A stretch of 64,000 nt of DNA from Myxocyprinus asiaticus (GCF_019703515.2 NC_059356.1:26403197-26467196); one strand, 5' to 3'. Shown: positions 12,286 through 25,935, counted from the first letter of the stretch. Notes: generated by a model not told the origin, from the sequence alone. Made by a program: numbers and translations.

Positions 12286-13860
12286 AAAAAATCACAAATG
12301 TTTTGGCTGGTGTTTTTACAAAAAAATGTCACTTTTTAATGGTTGTTCATAATTACTTTTTTCTCACTATATTATAAAGCAGAGTGATCAAGCCAAACTG
12401 AGTGATCACTGTCCACTCTTTGCATAACAACAGGCTCATCATCTTCCCTCTCCCCCTACAACTAAATGATGATGTTTGAAAGGAGTAGATCTTACTGTGT
12501 TGGCTGTCGCTACAGGAAATACATTAGGTTACACCAGCATCATGTAAATAAGATTGCATGAGAATCAAGTTTGCAATAGTTATCAATACCTCACTCCTAA
12601 TAACCATTTTATAGCTTCATTTTCTGTATAGAGCACCACAATTTATGCAACAGAAACATTGCCGATGTGAAAGCAAAAGAGTCGCTTGCTGCTAAAGTTG
12701 TCCTCATGCGCTGCTTCAGCTCTGCTCTCTTTCTGCTTCGCTTGCAGAGTGCAACAGGCATTATACTAAATATCAGCATTCTCTGAACGTTGCTTGTCCA
12801 ATCTAATCAAATTAGAGAACAGGAACAAACTGTTTTAATATTAATTAAGTGGTATAATATTAATGATCTAAACATTCACTCTTCTTCATCTTACTATTCT
12901 TCTTCCTGATTTTGTCTTCGTGATGTCTTGTTCAGGAAAGGGAAAAATTACCTGAATGAACTTTTCCTGAGTGCACCTTTAAGAGTTTCAAACAAACTCT
13001 TTGGCACTTTGTCCATTGATAATATCTGTAAAACCATCTCAAATACCTGCTGAATGAGGTTTAAGAAAGTAAAATCTACTTAGGATATAAAATAATAGGA
13101 CTGTCTTTAAAATTAAAATTTTAACTCCTTCATTTGAGCCATTATTTGCCCTAAATGAGCTGTGAAGTGGACTCAGCAGATAGGGGCAGACATTTTAATC
13201 AGATTTTGATTTGTCCATACTGAGTCTGGTACACACACTGGATCATAGTGTCAGATAAGATTATTATCCTTAGGTGTGACGTGATGTCTGTGTGTCTTTA
13301 TTTGATAGGCCTCATCAGTGTCAGGAGCAGAAATGTAAATGAAGGAGAAATGATGAATGGAGAGGTATAAAATGTTCACTCTGTCCTTTGACTGCCATGA
13401 TAGGCAGTGCTCCTCTGTCCTGTGCCACAGCCACTCCATTAGAGGAAATGAAAGCCCTTAGCTGGACTGAGCCACAATTACTGGCACAATTACTTCCTCT
13501 GAAAATCACCCAAGATCCCTATACCTGATTATCAAATTAGAGCTATTAATAAGCTCCCCACTGTGAGTGTGTATGTGTGTGAGAGAGAGAGTGAGTGTAT
13601 GTGCTTTCTCTTCCACAACAGTGTATGCAAACCCATATGACTTCCTTTCCTACCTGAATCACAAAAGATTCTTGGCAGAATGTCAGCCTCAGACACTTCA
13701 CTTTCATTGCATCTTTTTTATGAACTGTCAAACACTTAAAATGAACTGCAGTCAATCACATATAAATATTTGCAGAGAAAGCCCCCCCCCCCATAACAAT
13801 AATTCAGTATATAATAATTCAATAATTATATTTCAATAAATATACAGTAAATATAATATA
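12286..13860. other. No gene or clear repeat recognised
   Basis: The DNA is AT-rich, with short GT/GA microsatellite sequence at 13565-13600 and a C10 run at about 13782-13792. No coding signature is seen. Confidence 0.45.
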
Positions 13861-14062
13861 CAGGTGCATCTCAATAAATTAGAATGTCGTGGAAAAGTTC
13901 ATTTATTTCAGTAATTCAACTCAAATTGTGAAACTCGTGTATTAAATAAATTCAATGCACACAGACTGAAGTAGTTTAAGTCTTTGGTTCTTTTAATTGT
14001 GATGATTTTGGCTCACATTTAACAAAAACCCACCAATTCACTATCTCAAAAAATTAGAATAC
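13861..14062 (+). repeat. Left terminal inverted repeat of the Tc1-like element
   Basis: This arm is about 202 bp and pairs with 15234-15433 at near identity, ending internally at 'ctcaaaaaattagaatac'. Confidence 0.93.
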
Positions 14063-14141
14063 ATCATAAGACCAATAAAAAAAAACATTTTTAGTGAATT
14101 GTTGTCCTTCTGGAAAGTATGTTCATTTACTGTATATGTAC

Positions 14142-14860
14142 TCAATACTTGGTAGGGGCTCCTTTTGCTTTAATTACTGCCTCAATTCGGCGTGGCATGG
14201 AGGTGATCAGTTCGTGGCACTGCTGAGGTGGTATGGAAGCCCAGGTTTCTTTGACAGTGGCCTTCAGCTCATCTGCATTTTTTGGTCTCTTGTTTCTCAT
14301 TTTCCTCTTGACAATACCCAATAGATTCTCTATGGGGTTCAGGTCTGGTGAGTTTACTGGCCAGTCAAGTACACCAACACCATGGTCATTTAACCAACTT
14401 TTGGTGCTTTTGGCAGTGTGGGCAGGTGCCAAATCCTGCTGGAAAATGAAATCAGCATCTTTAAAAAGCTGGTCAGCAGAAGGAAGCATGAAGTGCTCCA
14501 AAATTTCTTGGTAAACGGGTGCAGTGACTTTGGTTTTCAAAAAACACAATGGACCAACACCAGCAGATGACATTGCACCCCAAATCATCACAGACTGTGG
14601 AAACTTAACACTGGACTTCAAGCAACTTGGGCTATGAGCTTCTCCACCCTTCCTCCAGACTCTAGGACCTTGGTTTCCAAATGAAATACAAAACTTGCTC
14701 TCATCTGAAAAGAGGACTTTGGAACACTGGGCAACAGTCCAGTTCTTCTTCTCCTTAGCCCAGGTAAGACGCCTTTGACGTTGTCTGTGTTTCAGGAGTG
14801 GCTTAACAAGAGGAATACGACAACTGTAGCCAAATTCCTTGACATGCCTGTATGTGATGC
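14142..14860 (-). pseudogene. Tc1-like transposase, C-terminal catalytic part
   Basis: The frame runs from about 14860 down to a stop at 14142. It carries the three catalytic acidic motifs in order: FSDES (first Asp, about 14714), QQDLAPAHTA (second Asp) and SPDLNPIENL (Glu). There are 34 residues between the second Asp and the Glu, so it is a DD34E enzyme of the Tc1 branch. It would cut and paste the element at TA sites in the nucleus. The C-terminal end is complete. The upstream DNA-binding part continues in another frame after a single indel near 14858. Confidence 0.93.
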
Positions 14861-15150
14861 CTTGACCCCAGCCTCAGTCCATTCCTTGTGAAGTTCACCC
14901 AAATTCTTGAATCGATTTTGCTTGACAGTCATAAGGCTGCGGTTCTCTCGGTTGGTTGTGCATCTTTTTTTTCCACACTTTTTCCTTCCACTCAACTTTC
15001 TGTTAACATGCTTGGATACAGCACTCTGTGAACAGCCAGCTTCTTTGGCAATGAATGTTTGTGGCTTACCCTCCTTGTGAAGGGTGTCAATGATTGTCTT
15101 CTGGACAACTGTCAGATCAGAACGGTCTTCCCCATGATTGTGTAGCCTAG
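14792..15150 (-). pseudogene. Tc1-like transposase, N-terminal DNA-binding part
   Basis: The frame reads LTVVQKTIIDTLHKEG, then AKEAGCSQSAVSKHVN (a helix-turn-helix) and the basic GRKKCGKKR linker. These are the paired-like DNA-binding domains that recognise the inverted repeats. It goes out of frame with the catalytic part at about 14858. No in-frame Met is visible upstream: a stop lies just before LHNHGEDRSD and the nearest ATG (about 15171) is in another frame. There is therefore probably a second small indel near the start. Confidence 0.88.
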
Positions 15151-15233
15151 TGAATCAAACTGAGAGACCATTTTGAAGGCTCAGGAAACCTTTCAGGTGT
15201 TTTGAGTTGATTAGCTGATTGGCATGTCACCAT

Positions 15234-15433
15234 ATTCTAATTTGTTGAGATAGTGAATTGGTGGGTTTTTGTTAAATGTGAGCTAAAATCATCACAATTA
15301 AAAGAACCAAAGACTTAAACTACTTCAGTCTGTGTGCATTGAATTTATTTAATACACGAGTTTCACAATTTGAGTTGAATTACTGAAATAAATGAACTTT
15401 TCCACGACATTCTAATTTATTGAGATGCACCTG
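15234..15433 (-). repeat. Right terminal inverted repeat of the Tc1-like element
   Basis: This is the inverse of 13861-14062. It begins 'attctaatttgttgagatag' and ends GATGCACCTG followed by the flanking TA. Confidence 0.93.
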
Positions 15434-17030
15434 TATATTATCAATCTATTTCAAATAATTAAATTGCATTACATTATTGTTGAATGAAGCATTAAAAAGT
15501 CAATACGATATGTATTTATCATATTTTCATTGTCTGAGATAAATTTATTATAAGGGCTTTACTAAGGATGCATCAATGTACACAGGTATCAGAAGGATGC
15601 TTTTGGAGCGTATTACTTCGGTTGTGTGGCATCCTAAATACAACATTTTTAGGTTTCTGTGTCAAGTTAAACATAGTTTGAAACTATAAGTATCGAGATC
15701 CCTGCATTCAGGATTACGCTCCATCCAACTGTGTTTGAACCAGTGGTGTAGTGTCTGAAGAGGTGGGCATACTGTGAATTTATGAAGGACCCTTTATTTA
15801 AAATTAAATAAAATAAAACATGCACCTGGTCTCTAAAATTAATATATTTACATTTATATACAGTACATATGTAAAATGTGTAAGAAAAAAAAAAATCCAT
15901 AAAAAAAAAGAATAGCAGCTGTTGTAGTTATAGTCCCACATGAACATGAAAATGTATATCAGGGTAAGTTTCTTGCTGGCATGGTGTACAGTACACTTCT
16001 ACGAATGGTAACTTGATGTTAAATATTTATTTACATTAATAGGTGTCATTAATAGTCCTTTCATTAGGCTACTATGAAAATTGTTAATACTTTATAATTA
16101 CTCTAATTAATATACTAATACATATATAAAATGCAATAAACTGTTAAGCATTGTAAAGCTTATATGAGTGTAGTAATGTTCACCTTAACACGTTGTCTTG
16201 TATTACAATATACAGTATATTGGTAGAATTCCCATGTTACCATATATAGCCTACATAAGAATTAATGGTTATTTGTTTTATTTGTGTACTATAATGTACT
16301 TTTCTGTGTATAGTGAAATTGTTTTCCTACTTAGAAATATAAATTAAAATGAGTTGATATCACAAGAAAAAGGCACCACCGACAGAAGTAAAAGACATTT
16401 GATATAATTACGGGACACAGTTGTCCAGCATCTGCAAAGAGCATCAAAAACCAGCACTTGTGCAAAAACATGCTGTATTTTCACAAAGTTTAATTGCATA
16501 AGTTAAATTTAAATGTATATATTTACGTTTAGCAGGGAAATAAATTTACATTGCAAATTATGGTTACTCCAGGGATGCTTGTGCATCAGCATTAGACGCT
16601 GAAAATGACCCACCCTTTACTGAAACGGAAAATATGATTGGTTAGCTAATATCCAATCGCATCTGAAATAAACATTCTGATTGGTGGATCAGCTTAGTCC
16701 GACTGTCTGTCTTGCCTGTGCCATCAGTTGTGCTCCCACGTCCCGCAGCTCTGTACATGTTTAGAGAAAATTTCTGTACACTTTTTAAAATAATAATAAT
16801 AATAATAAACACAATTCACTCAACGGTGCTGCGGCATCACGTAGTAGATTGAAAAAGTTCTGGGTCAAAAGACTACTTGTACTGGTGGTCATACGTATCA
16901 TAACTTATTCAACTCTCTTCATCTAAAGAAGAACGGGTTTTTGAATGTTCCTCAGAGAAAATGAACAAACACTGAATGCACTGGACCAATTCTGGCTCAA
17001 AGCAGGGAGAACTTTCCTCGTCTCTGAATC
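15434..17030. other. AT-rich DNA, nothing recognised
   Basis: No coding frame or repeat is supported. Short AAT and A-runs occur (16785-16806, 15887-15908). Confidence 0.45.
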
Positions 17031-17470
17031 AGAGTCTGTATATTGAAAGTGTCACCTAACTGAAAGTGATTTAGGGCCCAGCATTGGTTGGCAGTGCATA
17101 AATAAATTCACCCCTGACAGCGACTCGAAAGTCTCCCATATCAACATTATGAAGCATTTGCCTGGTGGAGCATTGGAGATTATGCACCATGCAAATGATG
17201 TAGCTCGCTGGATGAGATGATTTCAGCGCTCCCCACACTCGTTCTCACCCGCACACCCCAGGGGATAAGAGCTCCGCCTTTGTTCGCATATTCATTTTCC
17301 CCCCTTGTTTTGCATGTCACTGGTTTTATATGCTCTCCTGCTTGGGCATCTAAAGGCATCAGTGCTCACAGGCTCCAGGGATGCAGAAAGCCATTTTTCA
17401 TTTAAGATGCGTGGCAGCCCAGCACTTCGCCCAACCCCCCGTTGTACCTTTTAATAATGCCCTCTTGGAT
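17030..17470. promoter_or_regulatory. Possible conserved non-coding element
   Basis: The block is distinctly less AT-rich than its flanks, has no long frame, no repeat match in the window, and contains an octamer ATGCAAAT at 17189-17196, a nearby 'tatgcacc', and 'gcatattcattttc' further on. It is unique in the window. The call rests on composition and motif content only; cross-species alignment is needed to confirm it. Confidence 0.3.
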
Positions 17471-18739
17471 ATTTTTTTTTTCCATATCCAAAGGGTATAA
17501 AGAAGGTGCGTTTCTGTAACAATGGCCAAATAGATCAGACATGGGTTGATTCCATAAAATCACACTTATTTTGATCTATTATTCTAAGTTTTTACAACAT
17601 GAACAGAAAACTTCACATTCATTTTTAAAAATCTGATATAGTAAATTTAAAGCTGAAATGGATAATTACTGGACCACTTTCAACACAAGGATTTGAAAAG
17701 GACTTGCAAAATTAAAGACTTTTCAAACAGGTCTGCTGTAATGAAGATGCAGATGAGGTACGATCCATGTGCAAAGCTTTAATAGACAAACTCGTAGTCA
17801 GATACAGGCAGGGGTCACACCAGAAGAGCAAGAGAACAGGTGAACAGAATCCAATACAAAAGGCAAAGGGAGAATCATTAAACAGGCAGGGTCATAAACT
17901 ATGTAGCTAAACAAACAGTGGAAAACGCTTGGAATCGCAGACTATAGAAAAACTGACGGGACTTTGCAGAGAACTGTAGGGAAAGACTGGTATATACAGG
18001 GAGAGACTTAATGAACAGATGATGAACAGGTGTGTGTGATCATGAAGAGAGTGATGCTGGGATTTGTAGTTCAGTATGCTGGAGAAGTGGATCTTGTAAC
18101 AGACGGAGCAAAGGGGACAGGAACAGCTGATGGTGTGACATCTTCCAAACATTCTCATCTTCCATTGTGTTAAACAAACAGAAGGCGTACTTATGCATAC
18201 AGTATTTTAAAAGTGTCTCTGCATATTAAAAGGGATAAAGTATTAACTTGACATAGAACAATATGATTTTGATTAATTGGTTGATGTTTGGCTATTTTGA
18301 GATTATCGACATCAGGCCAGTAACAATGTCCTCTTTGCTGATTAACAGTATTACCAAGTTTTACTGACAGCCTTGTCAATGGATAATAAGCCTAAACCAT
18401 GTGATTTTTATTTTTATTTAAAAAAAAAAAAAAAAAAATTGTTTGTATTGTGTTAATTTTACCCATTTATTTATTTATTTATTTTATTCTTCTATTTCTT
18501 GGCGATGGATCACCCTGTTCTCTAGATACTGTAATTAGCGTCATGCACTAAAAAGCTGTATCAGCTGACCATTAATTTTAACATTGTAAATATTACACAC
18601 ATCACCTGCACACTGCACACTGTTTTGGTTACTCTCTTATGTTTATTTTGTTTTGTTTTTGCCTTAATAATCAAGCTATAAAGAATTTTTTTTAAATATA
18701 AATCTCTTTATCATTTTCATAGTAATGCTGCATCAGCCT
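17471..18739. other. Mixed sequence, possible old repeat at 17750-18150
   Basis: 17750-18150 contains 'gcaaagctttaatagacaaactcg', 'aaaggcaaagggagaatcattaaacaggcagggtc', 'aacgcttggaatcgcagact' and 'gctgggatttgtagttca'. This resembles a dispersed fish repeat I have seen but cannot name. 18415-18438 is an A-run. No gene is supported. Confidence 0.35.
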
Positions 18740-19020
18740 TTATGGTATATGTTGATAACTTTGCCTCTGGGCTTAGGGAGAGACCATTTCCTCACTGCCC
18801 CATGAGATGGCTCCTGACACCTGTGTGTTTGATGACAAGTGACGGCGCTTCATTCACGGCGCATTAGTCTGCTGCTAATCTATCTACTGCTGAAACAAGT
18901 GGATTAGGAGTTATCATCCAGATGGGCAATAGCATCTGATGGATGACACCCTTCACTCTGCCCTGACAAGGGCTTCCCTCACCACAGCAGAAAATAGAAT
19001 CAGAAACAGCTCTCTTACTG
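18740..19020. promoter_or_regulatory. Possible conserved non-coding element
   Basis: This is moderate-GC unique sequence with homeodomain-type TAAT cores ('gcattagtctgctgctaatc') between AT-rich flanks, with no frame and no repeat copy in the window. It is a compositional call only. Confidence 0.25.
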
Positions 19021-22000
19021 TAATGACATTTTTCTCTCTATGTAATAGGATTTTGAGCACAGGGCCAGACTGGCATGCAATAGCAGTGAGGTAGTGAAAT
19101 TCCCCTCTGAAGTCATTCTCTCACTGGGTTGTTTGTGTGTGTTTATGCCATAAAATGCATGCTCTTAGTGCAGTGGATTGAGACTAGAGATTAACAGATA
19201 CAATACAGATTATTATACTAAAGTGTCTGATAATCATGTACAACAGATTTCTAATAATTGTTTTATTTCTGCTTTGTAACAATGAGTAATAGTCTAATGT
19301 TAATAATAACCATCTAAGTGAATGAATGAATTACTAATCTAATAATCATTAGACTGCAAAAAAATAAAAAATAAAAAAAAATAAAGGTGTGACCTTGATA
19401 GTAACAAATTTAGTTTCATCTTTGTTTCAGGTTTATCTTTCAGTTAAGCTTCAAATGTTTCTCAATTGTGAATGAATGGCTGTTGGGTAAAAAATAAAGA
19501 TTAATTTATGTAAACAATATATTAAATAAATTACTTTAGCTGTGAGAACTGTTGCCACATATTGGTAGACCCGATATTAAAGAGCTGATAACCAATTTAG
19601 TAGAAAATTGTAAATATCGGTAAAAAATGTCTCTAATTGAGACCATTATCTATAGTTTCATGACTAAAGGACTTATACTGTAAGTAGCTAGACAGATGCT
19701 ACTTTCATTTCATTCATTTTATGAGTAATTCACTTTCTATAAGCATAGCTAATGGTGCTCAGTGTACAGTGTAACAGCAGATTTGATGGGGGTCATTACA
19801 GCTCAGGCCTGCTGTGTTTTTGATTAAACTGCTTGAGTTCAGGGAGACCCAACAGGATGCTAATCGTGGAAAAGAGATGGGAGATTGTCTTCCATTTCCC
19901 CTCAGCACCAGCACTGTCTTTCAAGATGGGAGGAGGGAGTTGAACATTGAACAGCTGTACAAGGAAAGAGAAAGTTGAAGGAAAAGACATGAATAACAGT
20001 GGGATAGAGACAGCTTTGATTAATTACGCCTCCTACACTCATCATGCTCTTCAAATGGGTGAGTGCTTGTGCTGATCAGATGTGAATACCTCAGGGAGTT
20101 TGAACAGAGCAAGCTCAATGCAAAAGGATGAATATTAATACATTCCTAACAGCCTGTTTACTCACAAATGGGCCATGTGTTTGTTTGGGCCAAGTGAGAT
20201 TGTTGACAAGACAGGAAACATGTACCCCACTAATGCTAATCAAAAGTCTACATGTTGATTGTGTTTTGGATTCAGGTCATAACGGTCTTGGAGTAACAGA
20301 AGTTTTCAGAAGCTCCTGTAACACTCTATTATTATTATTTAGCATTTATTCATGTAAGAAGATGGAAACTTGCTGATTTGTGAAGAGCTAGTGAAATAAT
20401 GAACCAATGAAAAACATTTGTCCTTAAATGCTGTAATTTAGAAGACTTGTCTCATCAAAATGGCAATGATGTACACTGGCAATGAAATGAGCCCATACTT
20501 TAAAGAGCTCAATGCACCTGGACTTCTAAACCGCATTCCAAAGAAAGACCAAATCCATTGTTTGATGGGTTGGGTTAGCATGGCCCAGTTTGCCCCTGCT
20601 GGTAGATGCCATAACTATCTTTCTCCTTTGACAGCTATTCAAAAGAAGCTCAGTAATCTGATGAAATACTGTTTGTTTGCAAGCAACATACAGTAAACAT
20701 ATGTCATTATATTGTAGTAGATGTTGTACCACACATATTTTTCCTTTGATGATGTTTGGACATTGTTTGTTCTTGCATATATAAAATATTATTTAAAAAA
20801 GGAGAAATCAGGACAAGACTAATTGTAGTTAGTCCACATTTGGAGTAAAACTAAAATGAATACATATAAGGGTAAGTATCATTTCATTTTGTTTAGACTG
20901 TGTAGCCTATTTTATCTCCACAGCCTCAGTACTGTGTATCAGAGATATACATCAATGACTATATCTCAAAAAATCCACAAAGGACTAATCAAATCTGTAA
21001 AAACAGTAAATACTTCATGTTTGCCCAGGATCCTCACTTAAAGAATAACCTCATCAAACTTCAAATTAGTGACAGCCATAACTGTATTGTGGCTATGAAT
21101 AATTCACTTGGGCCATCTGTAAAAGTGTCTGATCTAATTTCAGTGAATGCAGAGCAAAACCATTGAGTTTGTCTTGTGTAGTGGGGGCATCCAAGAACAT
21201 GCTCACATGCAGTCAGACAGTGGTGAGCATTGACTGCATGAAGGACATTTGAGGCTGAAAGCATTGTACAATCTGGAATAGAGAGCTGCTATTGATCCTT
21301 TGACAAATAATTATTCTCACCAGCTTTTAAGTTTTGAATACCTTAAAGGAATAGTTTGAAATGTTTGGTCTGGTTCTCTTAAAGATGAAGGACTAGGTAC
21401 AGTGGTGTCTCATAAAAATGTTTTCACACTGAACCTAATATGAAACTGAGAAGGGAACTCACTAAGAATAAATTGTACTCTCTGATAGCGTCATTTATTT
21501 ACATGTGCTTACTGCGTTGTTTTAGCACCTGATTTAGGAATTTAACTCATTTATTTTGCCATGATCAACGGAAAATATATGCAACATCTCTTCAATAAAA
21601 TTCAGTTTACTGCCTCCCTTCTGTGGACAGTAATAGTGGAAATTAACTGCTGCAGGCAAAAAGTGCAGTTTTATTAATAAGGCGCAATCTGTGATAAGCC
21701 TACTTTGCAGGAGGTGATTTTTGCTTTGGAAAGAATGGCAATAGCTTCAATGAAATACTCAGGGTGCAGTGGAAAACATTACTGTAATTGTAATGTAAAA
21801 TGCTTCAGTAAAATAACGTTGATTGGTTAACGGGTAGTTACCTAAACATATACAGTAAAAAAATGAAAATATATTTAACAAGACAATACATTTAATTTTA
21901 TGGTAAATATTGTACATTTTTGTATATTTTATATTTATGGTAAGTTTGTTTTTTAGATGCAAAATGTATGATTTTACTGTATAATTAACTGTAAAAATTA

Positions 22001-23279
22001 TATTATGTTTAACAAGAGAATACATGTATGGTATACTATTGATAAAATTACAGTGAAAAACAATCAGGCATTCTCAGAAGTGTGGCCCATCACCTTTCAT
22101 TATATTTTAATGGGAATAGTTATGTTTCTTCTTATTTTTAATAACAGTCATATCCGTTGAGGGTGTTCAGTGTTATTTTCTATGTAGTTTAGTTGCATTG
22201 TTTTTAAGTGTCACGTGTTACTCTGATGGTGTTTTATGTTTGTGTAAGTGACACTGTGTACTGTCTCTATATGTGTATTAATTATTGCTCCTGGTAGGGT
22301 CACTCTTGATGAACTTTATCATCATGTGGTCTTTTGTAGTTACCACAGTGATTAACAATATACAGTATTTTAAAGCAAAAAGCAGACTTTTATAGTTTCA
22401 GAAGATTAGTATATCAAGATTATATCATTTAATGAGGTAAACGGTATAGTGAACCATAGAATATACAGGCATCAAAATTACATACAAATTACATATGGTG
22501 ACCTGGAACATGGTTACCAAATTTTTTTACAGTAAATTTCTGGCAACCACACATGCTGGAAATTTACCGTAAATTGAAAGAAAATTTCTTTACAACTTGC
22601 AATGCTATTTTAGTTGTTAGTGAATAAAACAAAAATATTTAAGTTTTCGTGCTGAAATACTGCAAACAAAAATGGTGAAACTGTTTAGTGCATTTGCCCC
22701 AGAATTTGTGTCACTGCAGAAACAATGATGACTGAAGATGCAGTAAGATTACAGCCACTGACACTTTTATTTTATTTTAATTATAATGGATGTTATTATG
22801 TGTCAAAAGCTTCAATGTTCTCAATTATCAGATACTGCTTGTGCTAGTCTCTGCCACTTTTGACAAAGTTGTTTCTTCTTCAGTTCAGTGACATTGTGTC
22901 AGTGGTGAGAGATGGAATAATCTCACTGCCTGAGATTTTGTATCAGAAGCGCTTATGTTGTGTGACTGTGTCCATGAATATACAGTATGTGTGGAAACAG
23001 TGGGAGATGCTGTTGTTAGGCAGAACAAGGCTCTTGAGAATAGTAGATTTGTTTTTACACCTGAAGCGCAGCAGCTCCAATTATTTGCCCCCCTTCCCTG
23101 CCGTCACTCACACTATTCCAGCTCAAACAGTGCTGGACTGACAGGCCTATATAACTTGGCTCAGAATGAGATCAGTCCGTTGTCAGCACAGACTGAACTC
23201 TCATCCTGGACACAACCCAGAGCAGGTGCATGGTGAGATGAGACTGTACTGATAAATAGAGAGCATGGCGGGGTCTTGA
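19021..23279. other. Unannotated, mostly AT-rich single-copy-looking DNA
   Basis: No transposon ends, SINE motifs or splice-bounded conserved frame were recognised. 22860-23240 is somewhat GC-richer, with overlapping 93-codon frames of no recognisable content. 21760-22030 is very AT-rich. Confidence 0.45.
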
Positions 23280-23555
23280 TAAGATGGTTTCCAATTACAG
23301 TGGAAGTGAATGGACCACAAAAGCAACAAAGTGGTGAAATTGGACAAAACTTTACACAGAAAAGGTTAGTAAGCGATACTCACTATTTCAAAAAGATAGT
23401 ATTTTAATGTTTACGGACTGGCCCCATTCACTTCCATTGTAAGTGCCTCACTGTAACCCAGAGGGCCAAGTTTAAATACATTTTTGTGGTAATAAATATT
23501 ATGCCACAAATGCTGTTGATTGAGCTTAACTTGCATTGAACCCAGAATATAACAT
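23280..23555. mobile_element. MITE family B, copy 1 (partial)
   Basis: The left arm 'aattacagtggaagtgaatgg' and the right arm 'ggccccattcacttccattgtaagtgcctcactgtaa' are inverted relatives. The middle 'caaagtggtgaaattggacaaaactttacacag' and the downstream 'tgttgattgagcttaacttgcattgaac' match the copy at 30599-31080. Confidence 0.7.
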
Positions 23556-23919
23556 TAAGGCAAACATTGAAATTTATTATTACCATTAACTGTATAGACC
23601 CTACAACATGCAAAATGATTATATGTTCATTTGACTGATAAGCATATATAAAAAATATATATTTTTGGTTTCTAGAAATGTTTTTTGAATATTCTCAACA
23701 TTCAATAATATCATGTGTATCCTTGTTGTAGGTGAACCCATACTTAATATTGTCTGGGTCATATTTTCTTTTACCTAATGTAGATTTCTTCAAAGTTTTT
23801 GAAGATGAGGTCATGTCGCACAAACTCCATTTTGGCATCTACTTAATTTGGCTAGCTTCTACGATTTGTGCCAAAACATTGTAGAGTTTGGTTGGACATA
23901 CAACCTTTGACTTTTAAGA

Positions 23920-24005
23920 GAAGTTAAGTCAATTTTATTTGTATAGCACTTTTCACAACAGGCGTTGTTTCAAAGCAAATGTACATGAAATTATGCTATA
24001 ACAGA
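23920..24005. repeat. Short interspersed repeat fragment
   Basis: 'aagtcaattttatttgtatagcacttttcacaacaggcgttgtttcaaagca' resembles the start of the repeat at 49350-49430 ('aagtcaacctttatttatagagcacattta'). The family is not assigned. Confidence 0.4.
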
Positions 24006-25935
24006 AAATTAATGAATATAATGCCAATATTAGTTATTTATGTTTAGAACTATTATTGGTTAAAATTAGTAAACTAAGTAAGTGTTGTGGGTCAATGATT
24101 AAACAAAATGATTTTATATTAACTATATGTTTTAGTGTTAAAGTCCTTGAAGTCATCCCGAATTAACTGAGGAAATACACGTAGATGCATTGTCCTTTGA
24201 TTTTGGCCGATGAAGGCTTTTGTTAGTGGTTAATTCATTTTCTATGTAGTTATTTTTTCTATTCTTTTTTTAAAGTTGATAAGCCTATTCATACCTACTC
24301 ATTTATTCTAACCTAACTATTTTATCTTTAAAGTCATCTTTAGTAAAATTACAAAATTGTACTAAAATTCCTACGTTTAGGAATCACATTACACATAGTG
24401 TATTTATTTTTTTATTTTTTTGCATCTAGTTTATATTTAAATTTGCAGAAATTAAAACATAATTTAAGATTATAATACTACAGTTATTAAGGTATGATTG
24501 TAAAACTACTAGATATGGTTTTCATTTGTAGTCATGAATATGTGTGAGGTAACCACTGTAGAGCTTTTCACATACACACACCAGCACGGAATTCTCTTAA
24601 ATTACTGATTAAAGAGCGAAGCCTCCCACCTAGTTTACTGTGTTTTGTTCAAAGCAATTTTTGCAAGTGTTAACTTACTTAACTGTCCCTGAGTGAACTG
24701 ATTACGAGATGAGGAGAGGAAATTTTTAATCGAGATTGAATCAGGCCAAAAAAATAAAAAATATTTATATATATTTTCACACCCAGCATGTATTAGTGTG
24801 ATGAAGCTAACATCTTAATCTGCATCTGCAGATTGTGTTTATTTTGTGTGAGCAAAAGTGCAGGGCTGGTCAATTAGAAATGACTATGCCCTGGAGCCTG
24901 TATGATGGAGACCTCTTCCCAGCAAAATTAGGCCATTAGGCCATTGAGGATAGTGTATAAGTTTAGGAGACCATAATTCTCTCTTAAATTAATACTATTT
25001 TCACAGTTAAATCCACAGAATCCCCCTGCCGCTTTCATAATGAAGCTGCTCGGTTCATTTGTGTGTGTGCTCTCCACACACTATAAGCGTTATCACCATA
25101 TTTACCAGTGTACAGTGGCTGAATATTACATTGGTTTTATGGATCTGTCCATTTATAATCTTATCTTCAATCTTCTTATTAAGACCTGTATTCTTTCTAA
25201 GTAATTTAGATCTATAGATCTATATCAGAAGATCTATATTAATTTTATATTATGAAGTAACTGGAAAATGTGGACAAAAATATTCATGATCAATCACAAA
25301 ACTGCAAATTTTAATCTACCTTATTTTGACATAATTGAAAGTTAGATAAAAATATCCAACTATATTTAATCATTTCACACATTTTAAAAAATATCGACAT
25401 TTCAGTTCATGCAATCTAAATTCATCATCCTACTTTTTTTTAATGAACTAAGGGCTGGCAGTGGCCATGCAGAATGTAATAGTTTCTCTTACAGCCACAG
25501 TGAATCATTGCAGTGTTGCCCCAGACAACAGGCTCTCAAGGGCCACAGCCTGACCTGCTGCAAATGCCATGGTGACAATGTCTCCAGTGAGGTGAAAGTC
25601 CTGTGCCATTACAGCATGATGAGGTTCAGCTCTGTGGAGAATACTCTAGCTTGTTAATTAGTTATACACTGAATAAAAGTTTTTTCCTGGCACAGTCTAG
25701 ATAACAGACATATGCAGAGTAAAACCAGCCTTTCTCCAGTGGTATTACAACTTTAAATCGAAATGTCCATTTTGTTTTTGATTTTGAATGAGTTTGGACG
25801 ATAGAGTTATCTATGCTTAAAGTGAATAATTGCTCAAGATGATTTTTAATTCATTTTTCGATATGAGAAGTTTATGCACTAAGCTCTGAAAGACAGAACA
25901 TATTTGGCGGAACATATATATTTTTAAACTTATTT
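24006..25935. other. No gene recognised
   Basis: The DNA is AT-rich with short runs. 25440-25660 is GC-richer and open in one frame (ends ENTLAC) but has no recognisable domain or splice sites. It ends in 'ttgttaattagttata', a homeodomain-like cluster, so a non-coding conserved block is the alternative reading. Confidence 0.4.

Larger units (their letters stand above)
13861..15433 (-). mobile_element. Tc1-like DNA transposon with long inverted repeats
   Basis: A 1573-bp element begins CAGGTGCATCTCAATAAATT and ends with its exact inverse. It is flanked by TA at 13859-13860 and 15434-15435, the Tc1/mariner target duplication. The inverted repeats are about 200 bp long (13861-14062 and 15234-15433) and almost identical, suggesting recent arrival or recent gene conversion. 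The minus strand holds one transposase gene with intact catalytic motifs but a frameshift in the middle. Confidence 0.95.
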
